Shown: positions 34,986 through 43,386 of the stretch, in pieces
How positions within the stretch are numbered: the first letter of the stretch is position 1
Layout of the letters: every line of letters starts with the position of its first letter
Assembly (NCBI GenBank): GCA_900547955.1
Contig: URIR01000008.1
Coordinates: 1-56,805 of the forward strand
Direction of reading: 5' to 3'
Length of the DNA stretch: 56,805 bases
Source: an uncultured Eubacteriales bacterium
GTDB taxonomy: Bacteria > Bacillota > Clostridia > Christensenellales > QALW01
Translations under genes and position numbers: made by a program
Notes under the pieces: model-generated
Seen by the model: only the letters and a program-made list of their open reading frames with translations
The model's database searches: none
Told to the model about the DNA's origin: nothing

Positions 34986-36674
34986 TTATTCAGGGTTAGC
35001 TCGAGGCGGGGACGCCTGGTCTGCATCAATCTTAGACGGGGGAGTTTTGCGGCTGTTATCTGGGAGGGTTTCGGAAAGAGTCTCGCATTTCCAAATCACG
35101 GCGCTGTCTCCAGGCTCCAATATAACCCCTCCGCGCGGAATGACGGTGCGGCCGTTTTTCTTTTTTACCGCTATTATGAGAGTGTCGGCGGGCAGAGTAA
35201 TTTCCCGAATATGTTTATTGGCCCATTTGTGCCGTGAGTTTATTTCTATTTCATTTAGTTCGGCAGCAGAATCATCCTTGTATTTTTCGCCGCTTAAAAC
35301 CAGTATATCGCCCGCCTTGATACGGGTGCGGCCGTTAGGCAGGATAGTTTTATTGCCGCGCTTTATCATTACTACAAGTATATCTAATGCCAGTTTAAGC
35401 TCGGCTATTGTTTTTCCTGCCCAGGAATGATTTTTTGTGATTTTAGTTTTTATAAGCTGCAGCTCCTCGTCCTCCTGGTAGTCGTTAAAGGTGCGCAGCA
35501 CGCTGCCGCTGGATTCAACCATTTTCAGCCGTTTGGCGGCAAGAGGCAGAAGCGCGCCCTGTAAGCCTACCGAAAGCAGGCAAGCGAAAAAAACGATATG
35601 AAACAGGTCTCGTTCGGCATATGGACTGTTTACAGTAGCCATGATGGCGAATACTATGGAGGATGCGCCGCGAAGTCCCGCAAAGGAGATAAGCAGCTGC
35701 TGGTTTATAGGGCATTTAGCGGGCGAGAGCAGAGCAAATACTGCGGCGGGCCTTGCGATAAAGGTTAAAAACAGCGCAATGGCCAGAGAAGGCAGAATTA
35801 TTTCAGGCAACTGCGAGGGAAAGGCGAGCAGGCCGAGCAGGAAAAAAACTACTATCTGCGCTAGATTGGTAACGCCGTCAAAAAAATGCACTAGGGGAGC
35901 CTTATTTTTGATTTTGCTGTTGCCAAGGATGATGCCGGCGATATATACGGCAAGATATCCGTTTCCTCCGGTTATTGAACAGACGGCGTAGGCCAGCAGG
36001 GCTATGGCCAGTACAAAAAGGGTGTCCATGCCTCCTATATAAAAATTTATGCGCTTAAGCAGCCATACAGCCGCCAGGGCCAGAACCGCGCCTATAACAG
36101 CGCCGTAAACCAGCTGAGCGAAAAGCATATAAGCGACCGAGCCTGCGCTGGAGCTGCCCGACATAAGGGTAAGGCAGGTGATAGTCAGCATATAGGCGAA
36201 AGGATCGTTGCTTCCGCTTTCTACTTCCAGCAGAGACGCGGTGTTGTATTTTAGATTGAGCTTTTTTTGGCGCAGAATTGCAAATACCGAAGCGGCGTCG
36301 GTAGAGCTTATAACAGAGCCGATAAGAAAGCTTTCCAGCCATTCAAAGCCTAAGGCCAGACGGCAGAAAAGGCCGGTCAGCAGGGCTGTGGCCGCTACTC
36401 CAAGAGTGGAAAGTGCTATGGCCTTTCCTGCAACGGGGCGGGCATGCTTCCAGTTAGTGCCGAAGCCGCCGTAAAACATTATTATTATAAGCGCATATGA
36501 GCATATTTGCTCGGCAAAGGTATAATTGTCGAATGGAATTTTAAAAATGCCGTCCGAGCCGAACAGCATTCCTAAAAGTATAAACATTAAAAGAGAGGGC
36601 AGACCCAGCTTATAAGAAAGCTTTCCGGCGGCTATGCATATAACTATTATTAAGGAAATTAAAAGAAGCGCCAT
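34986..36674 (-). CDS. K+/H+ (or Na+/H+) antiporter with TrkA-C domains, NhaP2-like
   Basis: A 562-aa CPA1-type cation/proton antiporter. About twelve membrane segments (residues 5-390) include ISSTDAASVFAIL and ESGSNDPFAYMLT, the family's ion-site Asp motifs, and AGLRGASSIVFAI. The cytoplasmic tail has two RCK_C/TrkA-C modules (about 420-480 and 485-540: GDILVLSGEK, GDSAVIWKCE), which in this family bind regulators such as nucleotides. The start MALLLISL has AGGAGG 6 bases upstream; a 25-codon extension does not. It is convergent with the CMD gene. Confidence 0.88.
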   Translation of the reverse strand: MALLLISLIIVICIAAGKLSYKLGLPSLLMFILLGMLFGSDGIFKIPFDNYTFAEQICSYALIIIMFYGGFGTNWKHARPVAGKAIALSTLGVAATALLTGLFCRLALGFEWLESFLIGSVISSTDAASVFAILRQKKLNLKYNTASLLEVESGSNDPFAYMLTITCLTLMSGSSSAGSVAYMLFAQLVYGAVIGAVLALAAVWLLKRINFYIGGMDTLFVLAIALLAYAVCSITGGNGYLAVYIAGIILGNSKIKNKAPLVHFFDGVTNLAQIVVFFLLGLLAFPSQLPEIILPSLAIALFLTFIARPAAVFALLSPAKCPINQQLLISFAGLRGASSIVFAIMATVNSPYAERDLFHIVFFACLLSVGLQGALLPLAAKRLKMVESSGSVLRTFNDYQEDEELQLIKTKITKNHSWAGKTIAELKLALDILVVMIKRGNKTILPNGRTRIKAGDILVLSGEKYKDDSAAELNEIEINSRHKWANKHIREITLPADTLIIAVKKKNGRTVIPRGGVILEPGDSAVIWKCETLSETLPDNSRKTPPSKIDADQASPPRANPE

Positions 36675-37103
36675 GGCCGTCCTCCTGTTATTAATTAGTT
36701 TTTGGCCGGCTGAAAAGTACAAGCTGGAATTATCCGGCGCGCCTCGCATTATAAGCGTTTTTGCTTACGGCGGCGAGTGCTGCTGGATTGCTTGAGACAG
36801 GCCGCAGCATAAAGTAATTTATTTTCTTCGGTATTGAAATATTCAATATATCTGAAAAATAGGTCCTCCAATAAATAAAAACTTATTTTAATAATATCAT
36901 GGGAAAGCTGAATTTGTCAAACCAGCCCCTGAAGGGCAGAAAAAATAAGTTCGGATATGCTTTAAAAACCATAAAGGTCTGCGGTTATAGCTGTTGCTTA
37001 ATCAGGAGGGGGAGAGAGGATAAGCATAATTATTATGGCTTGGGAAAAGCCCATGAGCGGTACGCAGCAGGCTCATGGGCTTTTCATTAAGGCTTTTTAA
37101 GTT
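36675..37103. other. 429-base gap between antiporter and LytM gene
   Basis: No convincing gene. It holds the antiporter ribosome site, an AT-rich middle (36830-36900) and the inverted repeat at 37045-37084. A 63-codon ORF at 36899 has no ribosome site and crosses the hairpin. Confidence 0.5.
37045..37084 (-). terminator. hairpin terminator, probably for the LytM gene
   Basis: AAAAGCCCATGAG and CTCATGGGCTTTT pair over 13 bp with a 14-base loop. The terminal A/T run makes it usable in both directions; the gene ending at 37104 is the closest client. Confidence 0.65.
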
Positions 37104-37853
37104 TTATTTGCTCAGTCCGCTGAGATAGTCTTCGGGATTAAGTGCTTTTTCTACTTCTTGTCCGTCCTTGGTTTCAGTCTGGACGACTTCAAAGTGCAGG
37201 TGATTGCCTTCGGCGCTTTCGTTGATTGCGCTGTTGCCCGCCTTGCCTATTACCTGTCCGCGCTGCACCTTATCGCCGGCTTTAAGGTTTTCGGTGATGC
37301 TGCCTAAGGAAGCGTAAACCGTCTTAAGCCCGCCGGCATGGGAGATAACTACCTTATTGCCCATTAATGGGTCGCTTTCGGCGCTTACTACCGTGCCGTC
37401 CAGAACGGAGAATACTTCATCTCCCTCGTCGCAGATAATGTCAACTCCAGCATGCGTGCTCCACATGTTGAGTGTTTCTGAATATACCAGCGATTCAACA
37501 GCGTGTCCCTTAGCCAGCTTAGAGGAATTTACGGGATTGTGCATGGAGATTTCTACATCGCCGTTTCCGCTGGCAGGCTTTTCCGTCTGCGTGGACTGGG
37601 GAGCGGTAGGCCGTGCAGTAGACGGAACGGTGGGCTTGACGGTCGCTTTAGCGGTTTGCTGGACTGCGGCCGTATTTTTAGGCTGTTCCACCTCGCTGCT
37701 GGGCTGTTTATCCCCGGTAAGCGCTACTGCGCAGGTAATTCCGATTGCCGCTACGCAAACGAATACAACTGCGTACAAGCCCTGCTTACCCAAAAGCTTG
37801 CTTATGGATTTCTTTTCTCTTTCGGATTTGTCCTTTATTGGTCCAAGATTCAT
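37104..37853 (-). CDS. M23/LytM peptidase-domain membrane protein, SpoIIQ-like
   Basis: The 249-aa protein has one membrane segment (residues 27-46), a Thr/Pro/Ala-rich linker (55-95) and a C-terminal LytM domain. The domain has THAGVDI (His and Asp of the HxxxD zinc motif) and NHLHFEV (HxH), so the zinc ligands look complete. Size and layout resemble SpoIIQ, the forespore channel protein, as well as general cell-wall endopeptidases; spoIID, its usual neighbour, is not here. The start MNLGPIKD has GGAGGTG just ahead. Confidence 0.8.
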   Translation of the reverse strand: MNLGPIKDKSEREKKSISKLLGKQGLYAVVFVCVAAIGITCAVALTGDKQPSSEVEQPKNTAAVQQTAKATVKPTVPSTARPTAPQSTQTEKPASGNGDVEISMHNPVNSSKLAKGHAVESLVYSETLNMWSTHAGVDIICDEGDEVFSVLDGTVVSAESDPLMGNKVVISHAGGLKTVYASLGSITENLKAGDKVQRGQVIGKAGNSAINESAEGNHLHFEVVQTETKDGQEVEKALNPEDYLSGLSK

Positions 37854-37941
37854 TATAAACACCTCCAACGCTATTTTGGCCAATATATGGGGGCTTCATA
37901 CACCGAGCGTTTAAAAATTATAATATTTTTTATACATCCCG

Positions 37942-37970
37942 TTGACAAAAACCCTTATTCTGGTTATAGT
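37942..37970 (+). promoter_or_regulatory. sigma-A promoter for the Nudix gene
   Basis: Perfect TTGACA at 37942-37947, 17-base spacer, TATAGT at 37965-37970; the gene starts 61 bases on with GGAGGCGG. Confidence 0.7.
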
Positions 37971-38031
37971 GTTTTCAAAATCGCGGGTATTATTCAGTAA
38001 TTATAAATTTTTATTTTTCGGAGGCGGTTAA

Positions 38032-38574
38032 ATGAAATTTGAGGAAAAAACGCTGTCCCAGGATTATCTTTATAGGGGTAAAATAATAAATCTGCGCCGT
38101 GATACAGTTGCTTTGGCTAACGGACGGGAAGCGCTTAGGGAGGTAGTGGAGCATCCGGGCGGCGTATGCGTTGCGGCTTTGACCGGCCAGGGAGAGGTGC
38201 TTATGGTGGAGCAGTTCAGGTATCCATATAGAAAAGCTCTGCTGGAGCTGCCTGCGGGAAAGCTGGAAAAGGGAGAAGAACCTGAGATATGCGGCAGAAG
38301 AGAACTGTCCGAGGAGACGGGCGCTCGGGCGGAAAAATTTATATCTTTAGGTCAGCTATATCCTTCTCCAGGCTATTGCGCTGAAATAATTCATATTTAC
38401 GCGGCGTTGGGTCTGAGTTTTGGCAAACAGGCGTTAGACGAGGACGAGTTTCTTGATGTAAAACGAATTAAATTAGAGGACGCCGTTAATATGGTATTGG
38501 AGAACAGTATTAAGGATGCTAAAACCCAGGCCGCGCTGCTTAAGCTCTATCTGTTCAGGGACAGGCTTTTTTAA
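38032..38574 (+). CDS. Nudix hydrolase, ADP-ribose pyrophosphatase-like
   Basis: The 180-aa protein has the Nudix box from G to G around residues 76-98 (GKLEKGEEPEICG then RRELSEETGA), the Mg-binding loop-helix. The preceding VEQFRYPYRKALLELPAG and the following YPSPGYCAEIIHIYAA are diagnostic of the ADP-ribose pyrophosphatase (NudF) subgroup, which cuts ADP-ribose to AMP and ribose 5-phosphate. It is a single-gene unit with its own promoter and terminator. Confidence 0.9.
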   Translation: MKFEEKTLSQDYLYRGKIINLRRDTVALANGREALREVVEHPGGVCVAALTGQGEVLMVEQFRYPYRKALLELPAGKLEKGEEPEICGRRELSEETGARAEKFISLGQLYPSPGYCAEIIHIYAALGLSFGKQALDEDEFLDVKRIKLEDAVNMVLENSIKDAKTQAALLKLYLFRDRLF

Positions 38575-38613
38575 CCGGCGTCTATTCCACGCGGATGGAT
38601 AAATTGATTTTTC

Positions 38614-38640
38614 AGGGCGCTATGCGTCCTTTTATTTTTA
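38614..38640 (+). terminator. terminator after the Nudix gene
   Basis: AGGGCGC pairs with GCGTCCT (one G-T pair) over a TAT loop, followed by TTTATTTTT. Confidence 0.65.
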
Positions 38641-38741
38641 AAATATCTACTTTATAATGCGATTGCTATTGCTTTGTCGGGTAAAATAAAGTAAAATACA
38701 AGAATGTTAGTGTGCAGGGAATAAAGGTATAATGCGGGTAA

Positions 38742-38990
38742 AAGCTTAATTTGCGTTCCGCGCTGCCCTTGTTCGTGTACGCCGCGCCGCTATGTTTTCG
38801 TATACGTCCGGCCTTATGCTGTTCAAGCGCGCTTTACTGGGCGCAAATTCAATCTTTTTTTGATTTTGCGAACCTTGATTTTGGCCATTGTCTGCTTTGC
38901 AGGCAGACGAAAATGGCTCATTGAGAGCGCGTTGCGTAAGAAAGACGCGGACATGGCAAATGGATAAAAGCTGAAGCGCAGCTATCCTTT
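38742..38990. repeat. degraded MITE-like repeat, copy C
   Basis: It shares arm sequences with copies A and B, notably GTTCAAGCGCGCTTTACTGG followed by GCGCAAATT (copy A: GTTCAAACGCGTTTTACCCG then GCGCAAATT), and GCTTAATTTGCGTTC facing it. The outer ends are poorly matched (CCCTTGTTCGTGTACG versus GTATACACGAGCGAAAGG near 39023-39040), so boundaries are approximate. It fills the gap before the glycosidase-like gene. Confidence 0.55.
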
Positions 38991-39049
38991 GTACGCTAAC
39001 GCCGGTTTTGCAGAATTTTAACGTATACACGAGCGAAAGGAAGTATCAT

Positions 39050-41272
39050 ATGGGCAAAATAACACAGGAATTAAGCTGGGAGGAATTAGAACGCTTTTCG
39101 CCCCGGGATGGCAAGTATCTTTATCTGCTGGGCGGGATTTATTCGCCTGACAAGGGGTGTCCTGACTGGGGTTCAAATAAGGATGAGGATACGTATTATC
39201 CGGGAGACTGCGCCGGCAAGCTGGTTATAACTTATTTAAACGGCCAGAGCGCGGAGGTGCCTTTGATTTTTGGCTATACCCTCTGGTTTGCCAAGCATTT
39301 CAGCGACGGGCAGGCTCCGTTTCTGGGCAGGGACAGTTCCCCCAGACTGCGCGGACTGCTTGAAAGCACCCTTTGTCTTAAGGGAGGCATGGAGGCTCAA
39401 AGCCCTTATATTCTATGCGTGCGCCTTAGCGGCGGAACGGTTAAGAAAATAGATGTGATGCCCAATCCGGATAAAAAAGGAAGGCCGGTTTATACTCATT
39501 TTGCGCTTACTCAAAATATTGCGGATGATTTTTTTGCCGGGCATGCTATTGACGCGCAGGAGCCGCTGCCCGCTAAAATAACTGAAGCTCTCTCGGAAAT
39601 TGTCTATTCGCTGTTTACGTTTGACCCTCAGGATTATATTCTGCTGCCGCGTTTTGAATTTCCCAAGGATTACAGCGGTCCGCGGGTGCGCTTTATGGGA
39701 AACGCCTTTGCCGATATTGCCACGGGAGTTTTTTATGAGAATATGGATAAAATATATCATAAAATAGGCGAGGACGGCAAGGTGCATGAGAGCAGCTATA
39801 TGGCTCCAAGCTGGCGGTATGACGGCTTTGGGACATGGAGGGAGGGGGCCAACAGCTATTATGAACAGATGTGGACACGCAATCATCACAGCATAACTGT
39901 TCTTTCCCGCCTGGGATTTAGAGAAAAGGCGGATAAGGCGCTGGAATACAGCCAGAACTGCATGATGTATTTTAAGCGGGAAAAGCTTACTCTCGGCGGC
40001 AAGCCCATTCCGGGCCATTGGACGGCGGTATGTGATGATCCGATGTATTATTCCAAGGTGCTGCAATATGCCGGCTGGTATACTAAATATACGCGGGAGA
40101 AATTTGGAGAAGAATTCCAGAATCTGGGTAATTTTGAAGTGGACGGACATGGCTTCGCCATGCTGGGTATATATAATGTATGGAAAAATGAGGGGAGCAG
40201 CGCTGAATACGTCAGGGAACATCTGGAGGAATTATGCGAGCCGGTTAAATTTATTCAGTGGTGCCTGGATAATCCTGAATTGTCCTTCAGCGAGCACGGT
40301 CTGCTTTATGGCGAAACGGAGGCGGGCTTATCGGATATTGCCTTTGGCGCTGGGATGAAAATAACCATGTATGGAAATATTGCCTGCTGTCTGGGCGTCA
40401 GGGGATATGCGGAAATGGTTTTAACCGCAGGCCTGGACGAGCTTGCTGAACAGTATTTTGCCTTAAGCCGGAAATTGGAAAGGGCTATTTTGAGCTATTT
40501 TGTCAAGGAAGGCAAATGGGATTTATTTAACCGCGGCTTTTATCATGATTCCTCGCTGCCTACATATTCGGATTTTGCCGGCTATGACGCGGCGCATGAT
40601 ATTCCGGAAAACTGGTATAAGCTGAGCCTGGATACCTATAAGGATGATTTGAACGATTATATAGGGGATGCTTTTGTGGGCCCGCGCGGAATAGGGTATG
40701 ACCACAGCATATTTACGCAGACTGCGCTGCTGCTTGACAAGGTGTCCGATTATACGCGCTTAATAGAAAATCTCTGCAAGATATGCTATTCGCCCAGGCT
40801 GCCTGAGCCTTATGTAGTTCCTGAGTGCGCCAGCTACAGTCCTTCTAAAAAAATCTTCAGGCGTCAGGGAGATTTGGGAAATTTAGCGCACCAGGCTGAA
40901 GTTATGCACACGTTTATGACGGCTATTGGCTTGTGCTCTACTGTTAAAGGGGAGCTTAAATGGCTGCCAAGACTGCCTAAGGGCTGGAATTTTACTGCCG
41001 AAGCGCTTCCGCTTCCGGACGGCAGCTCCAAAATAGATTTGAAATATCAATTTCCGGCCGGGGGGCGGCAGAGAGTTTGCATGCGCGCAGAGAAGAGCGT
41101 TGAAATGCTTTTCCGAGCCGGTCCGTTTGCGCCTGGCTCGCAAATAGCTTGCTTTGTCAATGGACGCGAGGAAAGCTGTGAAACTGAAATCTGCGGCGAG
41201 GGCGCATGGGGAAGAATTAAGCTTAAGCTGGATGCGGGCGCTGAATATTGCATAGAAGCTATAGAAAAGTAA
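39050..41272 (+). CDS. putative six-hairpin glycosidase-like protein
   Basis: A 740-aa protein I recognise only broadly. The first 200 residues are beta-rich (YLYLLGGIYSPDKGCPDWG and later). From about 230 the text shows repeated aromatic helical hairpins (WRYDGFGTWREGANSYYEQMW, DNPELSFSEHGLLYGETEAG, DSSLPTYSDFAGYDAAHD), the pattern of alpha/alpha six-barrel glycosidases. Candidate acids are the Glu in YGETEAG and the Asp residues nearby. No signal peptide is present, so it should be cytoplasmic. The start at 39050 follows AAAGGAAG; a 14-codon extension runs into the upstream repeat. Substrate unknown. Confidence 0.65.
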   Translation: MGKITQELSWEELERFSPRDGKYLYLLGGIYSPDKGCPDWGSNKDEDTYYPGDCAGKLVITYLNGQSAEVPLIFGYTLWFAKHFSDGQAPFLGRDSSPRLRGLLESTLCLKGGMEAQSPYILCVRLSGGTVKKIDVMPNPDKKGRPVYTHFALTQNIADDFFAGHAIDAQEPLPAKITEALSEIVYSLFTFDPQDYILLPRFEFPKDYSGPRVRFMGNAFADIATGVFYENMDKIYHKIGEDGKVHESSYMAPSWRYDGFGTWREGANSYYEQMWTRNHHSITVLSRLGFREKADKALEYSQNCMMYFKREKLTLGGKPIPGHWTAVCDDPMYYSKVLQYAGWYTKYTREKFGEEFQNLGNFEVDGHGFAMLGIYNVWKNEGSSAEYVREHLEELCEPVKFIQWCLDNPELSFSEHGLLYGETEAGLSDIAFGAGMKITMYGNIACCLGVRGYAEMVLTAGLDELAEQYFALSRKLERAILSYFVKEGKWDLFNRGFYHDSSLPTYSDFAGYDAAHDIPENWYKLSLDTYKDDLNDYIGDAFVGPRGIGYDHSIFTQTALLLDKVSDYTRLIENLCKICYSPRLPEPYVVPECASYSPSKKIFRRQGDLGNLAHQAEVMHTFMTAIGLCSTVKGELKWLPRLPKGWNFTAEALPLPDGSSKIDLKYQFPAGGRQRVCMRAEKSVEMLFRAGPFAPGSQIACFVNGREESCETEICGEGAWGRIKLKLDAGAEYCIEAIEK

Positions 41273-41284
41273 TAAAGCGGCGTA

Positions 41285-41430
41285 CTCTGGTTCTGCGGCA
41301 TAAAACGAAAATAGCGTATTAGTTTTTATGGCGGAGGATTCAGGAGCACTTGTGAGGACGCAGGCAGAGACTAACGCATAAAACGAAGAATATTCCGTTA
41401 TAAGGCGTGCAATTAGCTGCTTGCTGAGGG
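41285..41430. repeat. degraded MITE-like repeat, copy D (partial)
   Basis: The segment 41371-41430 aligns with the 3' end of copy B: TAACGCATAAAACGAAGAAT, then CCGTTATAAGGCGTGCAATT and a CTGAGGG end, against TAACGCAGAAAATGAAGAAA, CCGTTTTGAGGCGTGTAGTT and CTGAGGG. The 5' half is eroded. It lies in the 344-base gap between the convergent glycosidase-like gene and hydA, which holds no gene. Confidence 0.55.
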
Positions 41431-41545
41431 CGGATAACACAAATTCGTTTTTGTTATCAATGCCCGCCGCGTCCGCATGGCGGCGTATGGTATCCGGAGC
41501 AGGCTGTCTGTGCGTTTATTATAAAAATATACAGAGCGCTTATGA

Positions 41546-41588
41546 AAAAGCTTAGGCCTCTGCCATTGCGGCAGAGGCCTAAGCTTTT
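41546..41588 (-). terminator. terminator of the hyd operon
   Basis: A perfect 19-bp stem (AAAAGCTTAGGCCTCTGCC and its complement) with a 5-base loop lies 29 bases after the hydA stop; on the minus strand the stem ends in a run of Ts. It could also stop plus-strand transcription from the glycosidase-like gene. Confidence 0.8.
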
Positions 41589-41616
41589 GATTATTATATA
41601 AATTTGCTTACCGCTG

Positions 41617-43371
41617 TTAATCTTCAAGCTTGGGATATTTATCCCTCTTAACATAATGGGTATGCAGCAGCTCATGCGATTTATGACCGCAGGGCTCGCC
41701 CAGGAATTCCCTGTATATTTGCTGGACTTCGGAATTCTCATGAGATTTGCGCACGGGCTTGGAACGGTCCTCATCGTAAAGGGCTTTGGCGCGCAGCTCC
41801 TTAGGATTGATATTCATAAGCTGGCGTGCGGTAAGGATAGGCTGGCCTCCGCCTGTTACGCAGCCGCCGGGGCAGCCCATAACCTCTATGAAATGATACT
41901 GCTTTTCGCCGCTCTTTATTTTTTCCAGCAGCTCTGATGCGTTGCCGGTGCCGTGAGCAACCGCTACATTTACCTGAGTGCCGTTAAGGTCTATAGTGGC
42001 TTCCTTTATTCCTTCGGTGCCGCGAACAGCTTCAAATTCAACATTTTCAAGCGTTTTGCCCGTTACTATTTCATAAACCGTGCGCAGCGCGGCTTCCATA
42101 ACGCCGCCCGTTGCGCCGAATATAACGCCTGCGCCGGTGGATTCTCCCATTAAAGGGTCGAAATCCTCATCGGCAAGATTGGCAAAATCAATTCCGGCGG
42201 TTTTAATCATGCGGGCCAGCTCGCGTACTGTCAGCACGGCGTCTACGTCCTGCATGTTGTCATGTCCCAGCTCAGGGCGTCCCGCCTCAAACTTTTTAGC
42301 CGTGCAGGGCATTACCGAAACGGTATAGATATTCTTGGGGTCTATGCCGTTTTTCTGAGCGTAATAGGTTTTTATCATGGCTCCTCCCATCTCGTGAGGA
42401 GATTTGCAGGTGGAGAGGTTGGGTATAAATTCGGGATAGAAGGTTTCGCAGTATTTAATCCAGCCGGGACTGCAGGAGGTTATCATGGGGAGCACTCCTC
42501 CGTTTTTAAGACGGTCTATAAGCTCGGTGCCCTCCTCCATTATGGTAAGGTCGGCCGCCCAGTCGGTGTCAAATACTCTGTCAAAGCCCAGCCGGCGCAG
42601 AGCGGCGGCCAGCTTGCCTGTTACGCAGGTTCCTACCGGCATTCCGAATTCTTCGCCCAGAGAAGCGCGTACTGCCGGCGCAGCCTGCACTACTACATGC
42701 TTATCCGGGTCTGCCAGCGCGTCCCAAACATAATCTATGCTCTCTTTTTCCCTGAGAGCGCCTACAGGACATGCGGTTATGCATTGGCCGCAGCCTACGC
42801 AGGGAGATTGGGGAAGCTTGCGGTCAAAGGCGCATCCGACCTTAGTTTTAAATCCGCGCCCTGAAACTCCGATGGCGCCGATTTTCTGCACGTTGTTGCA
42901 GACGGCTACGCAGCGGCGGCACAGTATGCATTTAGAATTGTCGCGCACTATCGCCGGGCTCAATTCGTCTATTTCATGTTCGTTTTTGGAACCCTCAAAA
43001 CGGTAATCCTTAACTCCCAGCTCCTTGCAGAGGGTCTGAAGCTCGCAGTTTTCCGAGCGCACGCAGGTGGTGCATTCGCGGTTATGGTTGGAAAGGAGCA
43101 ATTCCAGATTCACTTTGCGCGCCTCGCGCAGCTTGGGGGTATTGGTTTTTACTTCCATGCCTTCGCTTGCCGGCATGACGCAGCTGGCGGCAAGGGCGCG
43201 CGCGCCCTTAATTTCCACTAAGCACATGCGGCAGGCGCCTATCTCGTTGATATCCTTGAGATAGCAAAGGGTGGGAATATATATTCCGGCGCTTTTAGCG
43301 GCCTCCAGGACGGTTGAGCCCTGGGGCACGCTGACCTTTACGCCGTCTATGGTCAAATTTATCATATTCAT
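41617..43371 (-). CDS. hydA: HydA, catalytic subunit of NADH-dependent [FeFe] hydrogenase
   Basis: Catalytic subunit of a HydABC-type, probably electron-bifurcating hydrogenase that couples H2 to NAD(H) and ferredoxin. Domains in order: N-terminal 2Fe-2S (C36, then GACRMC and ASC), His-Cys3 motif HNRECTTCVRSENC near 98, two 4Fe-4S clusters (CILCRRCVAVC, CVGCGQCITACPVG), then the H-cluster domain with L1 TSCSPGW, L2 MPCTAKKFE and L3 MGCPGGCVTGGGQP. L1 has Ser where many hydrogenases have a second Cys. The small-subunit-like tail (FLGEPCGHKSHELLHTHY) is fused at the C-terminus. Length 584 aa. It is last in the hydC-hydB-hydA unit. Confidence 0.94.
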   Translation of the reverse strand: MNMINLTIDGVKVSVPQGSTVLEAAKSAGIYIPTLCYLKDINEIGACRMCLVEIKGARALAASCVMPASEGMEVKTNTPKLREARKVNLELLLSNHNRECTTCVRSENCELQTLCKELGVKDYRFEGSKNEHEIDELSPAIVRDNSKCILCRRCVAVCNNVQKIGAIGVSGRGFKTKVGCAFDRKLPQSPCVGCGQCITACPVGALREKESIDYVWDALADPDKHVVVQAAPAVRASLGEEFGMPVGTCVTGKLAAALRRLGFDRVFDTDWAADLTIMEEGTELIDRLKNGGVLPMITSCSPGWIKYCETFYPEFIPNLSTCKSPHEMGGAMIKTYYAQKNGIDPKNIYTVSVMPCTAKKFEAGRPELGHDNMQDVDAVLTVRELARMIKTAGIDFANLADEDFDPLMGESTGAGVIFGATGGVMEAALRTVYEIVTGKTLENVEFEAVRGTEGIKEATIDLNGTQVNVAVAHGTGNASELLEKIKSGEKQYHFIEVMGCPGGCVTGGGQPILTARQLMNINPKELRAKALYDEDRSKPVRKSHENSEVQQIYREFLGEPCGHKSHELLHTHYVKRDKYPKLED

Positions 43372-43386
43372 TGCCTTTTCCTCCCG

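Noticed and set aside
36899..37090. 63-codon ORF on the plus strand
   Set aside because: No ribosome site, crosses the 37045-37084 hairpin, and has no protein-like features.
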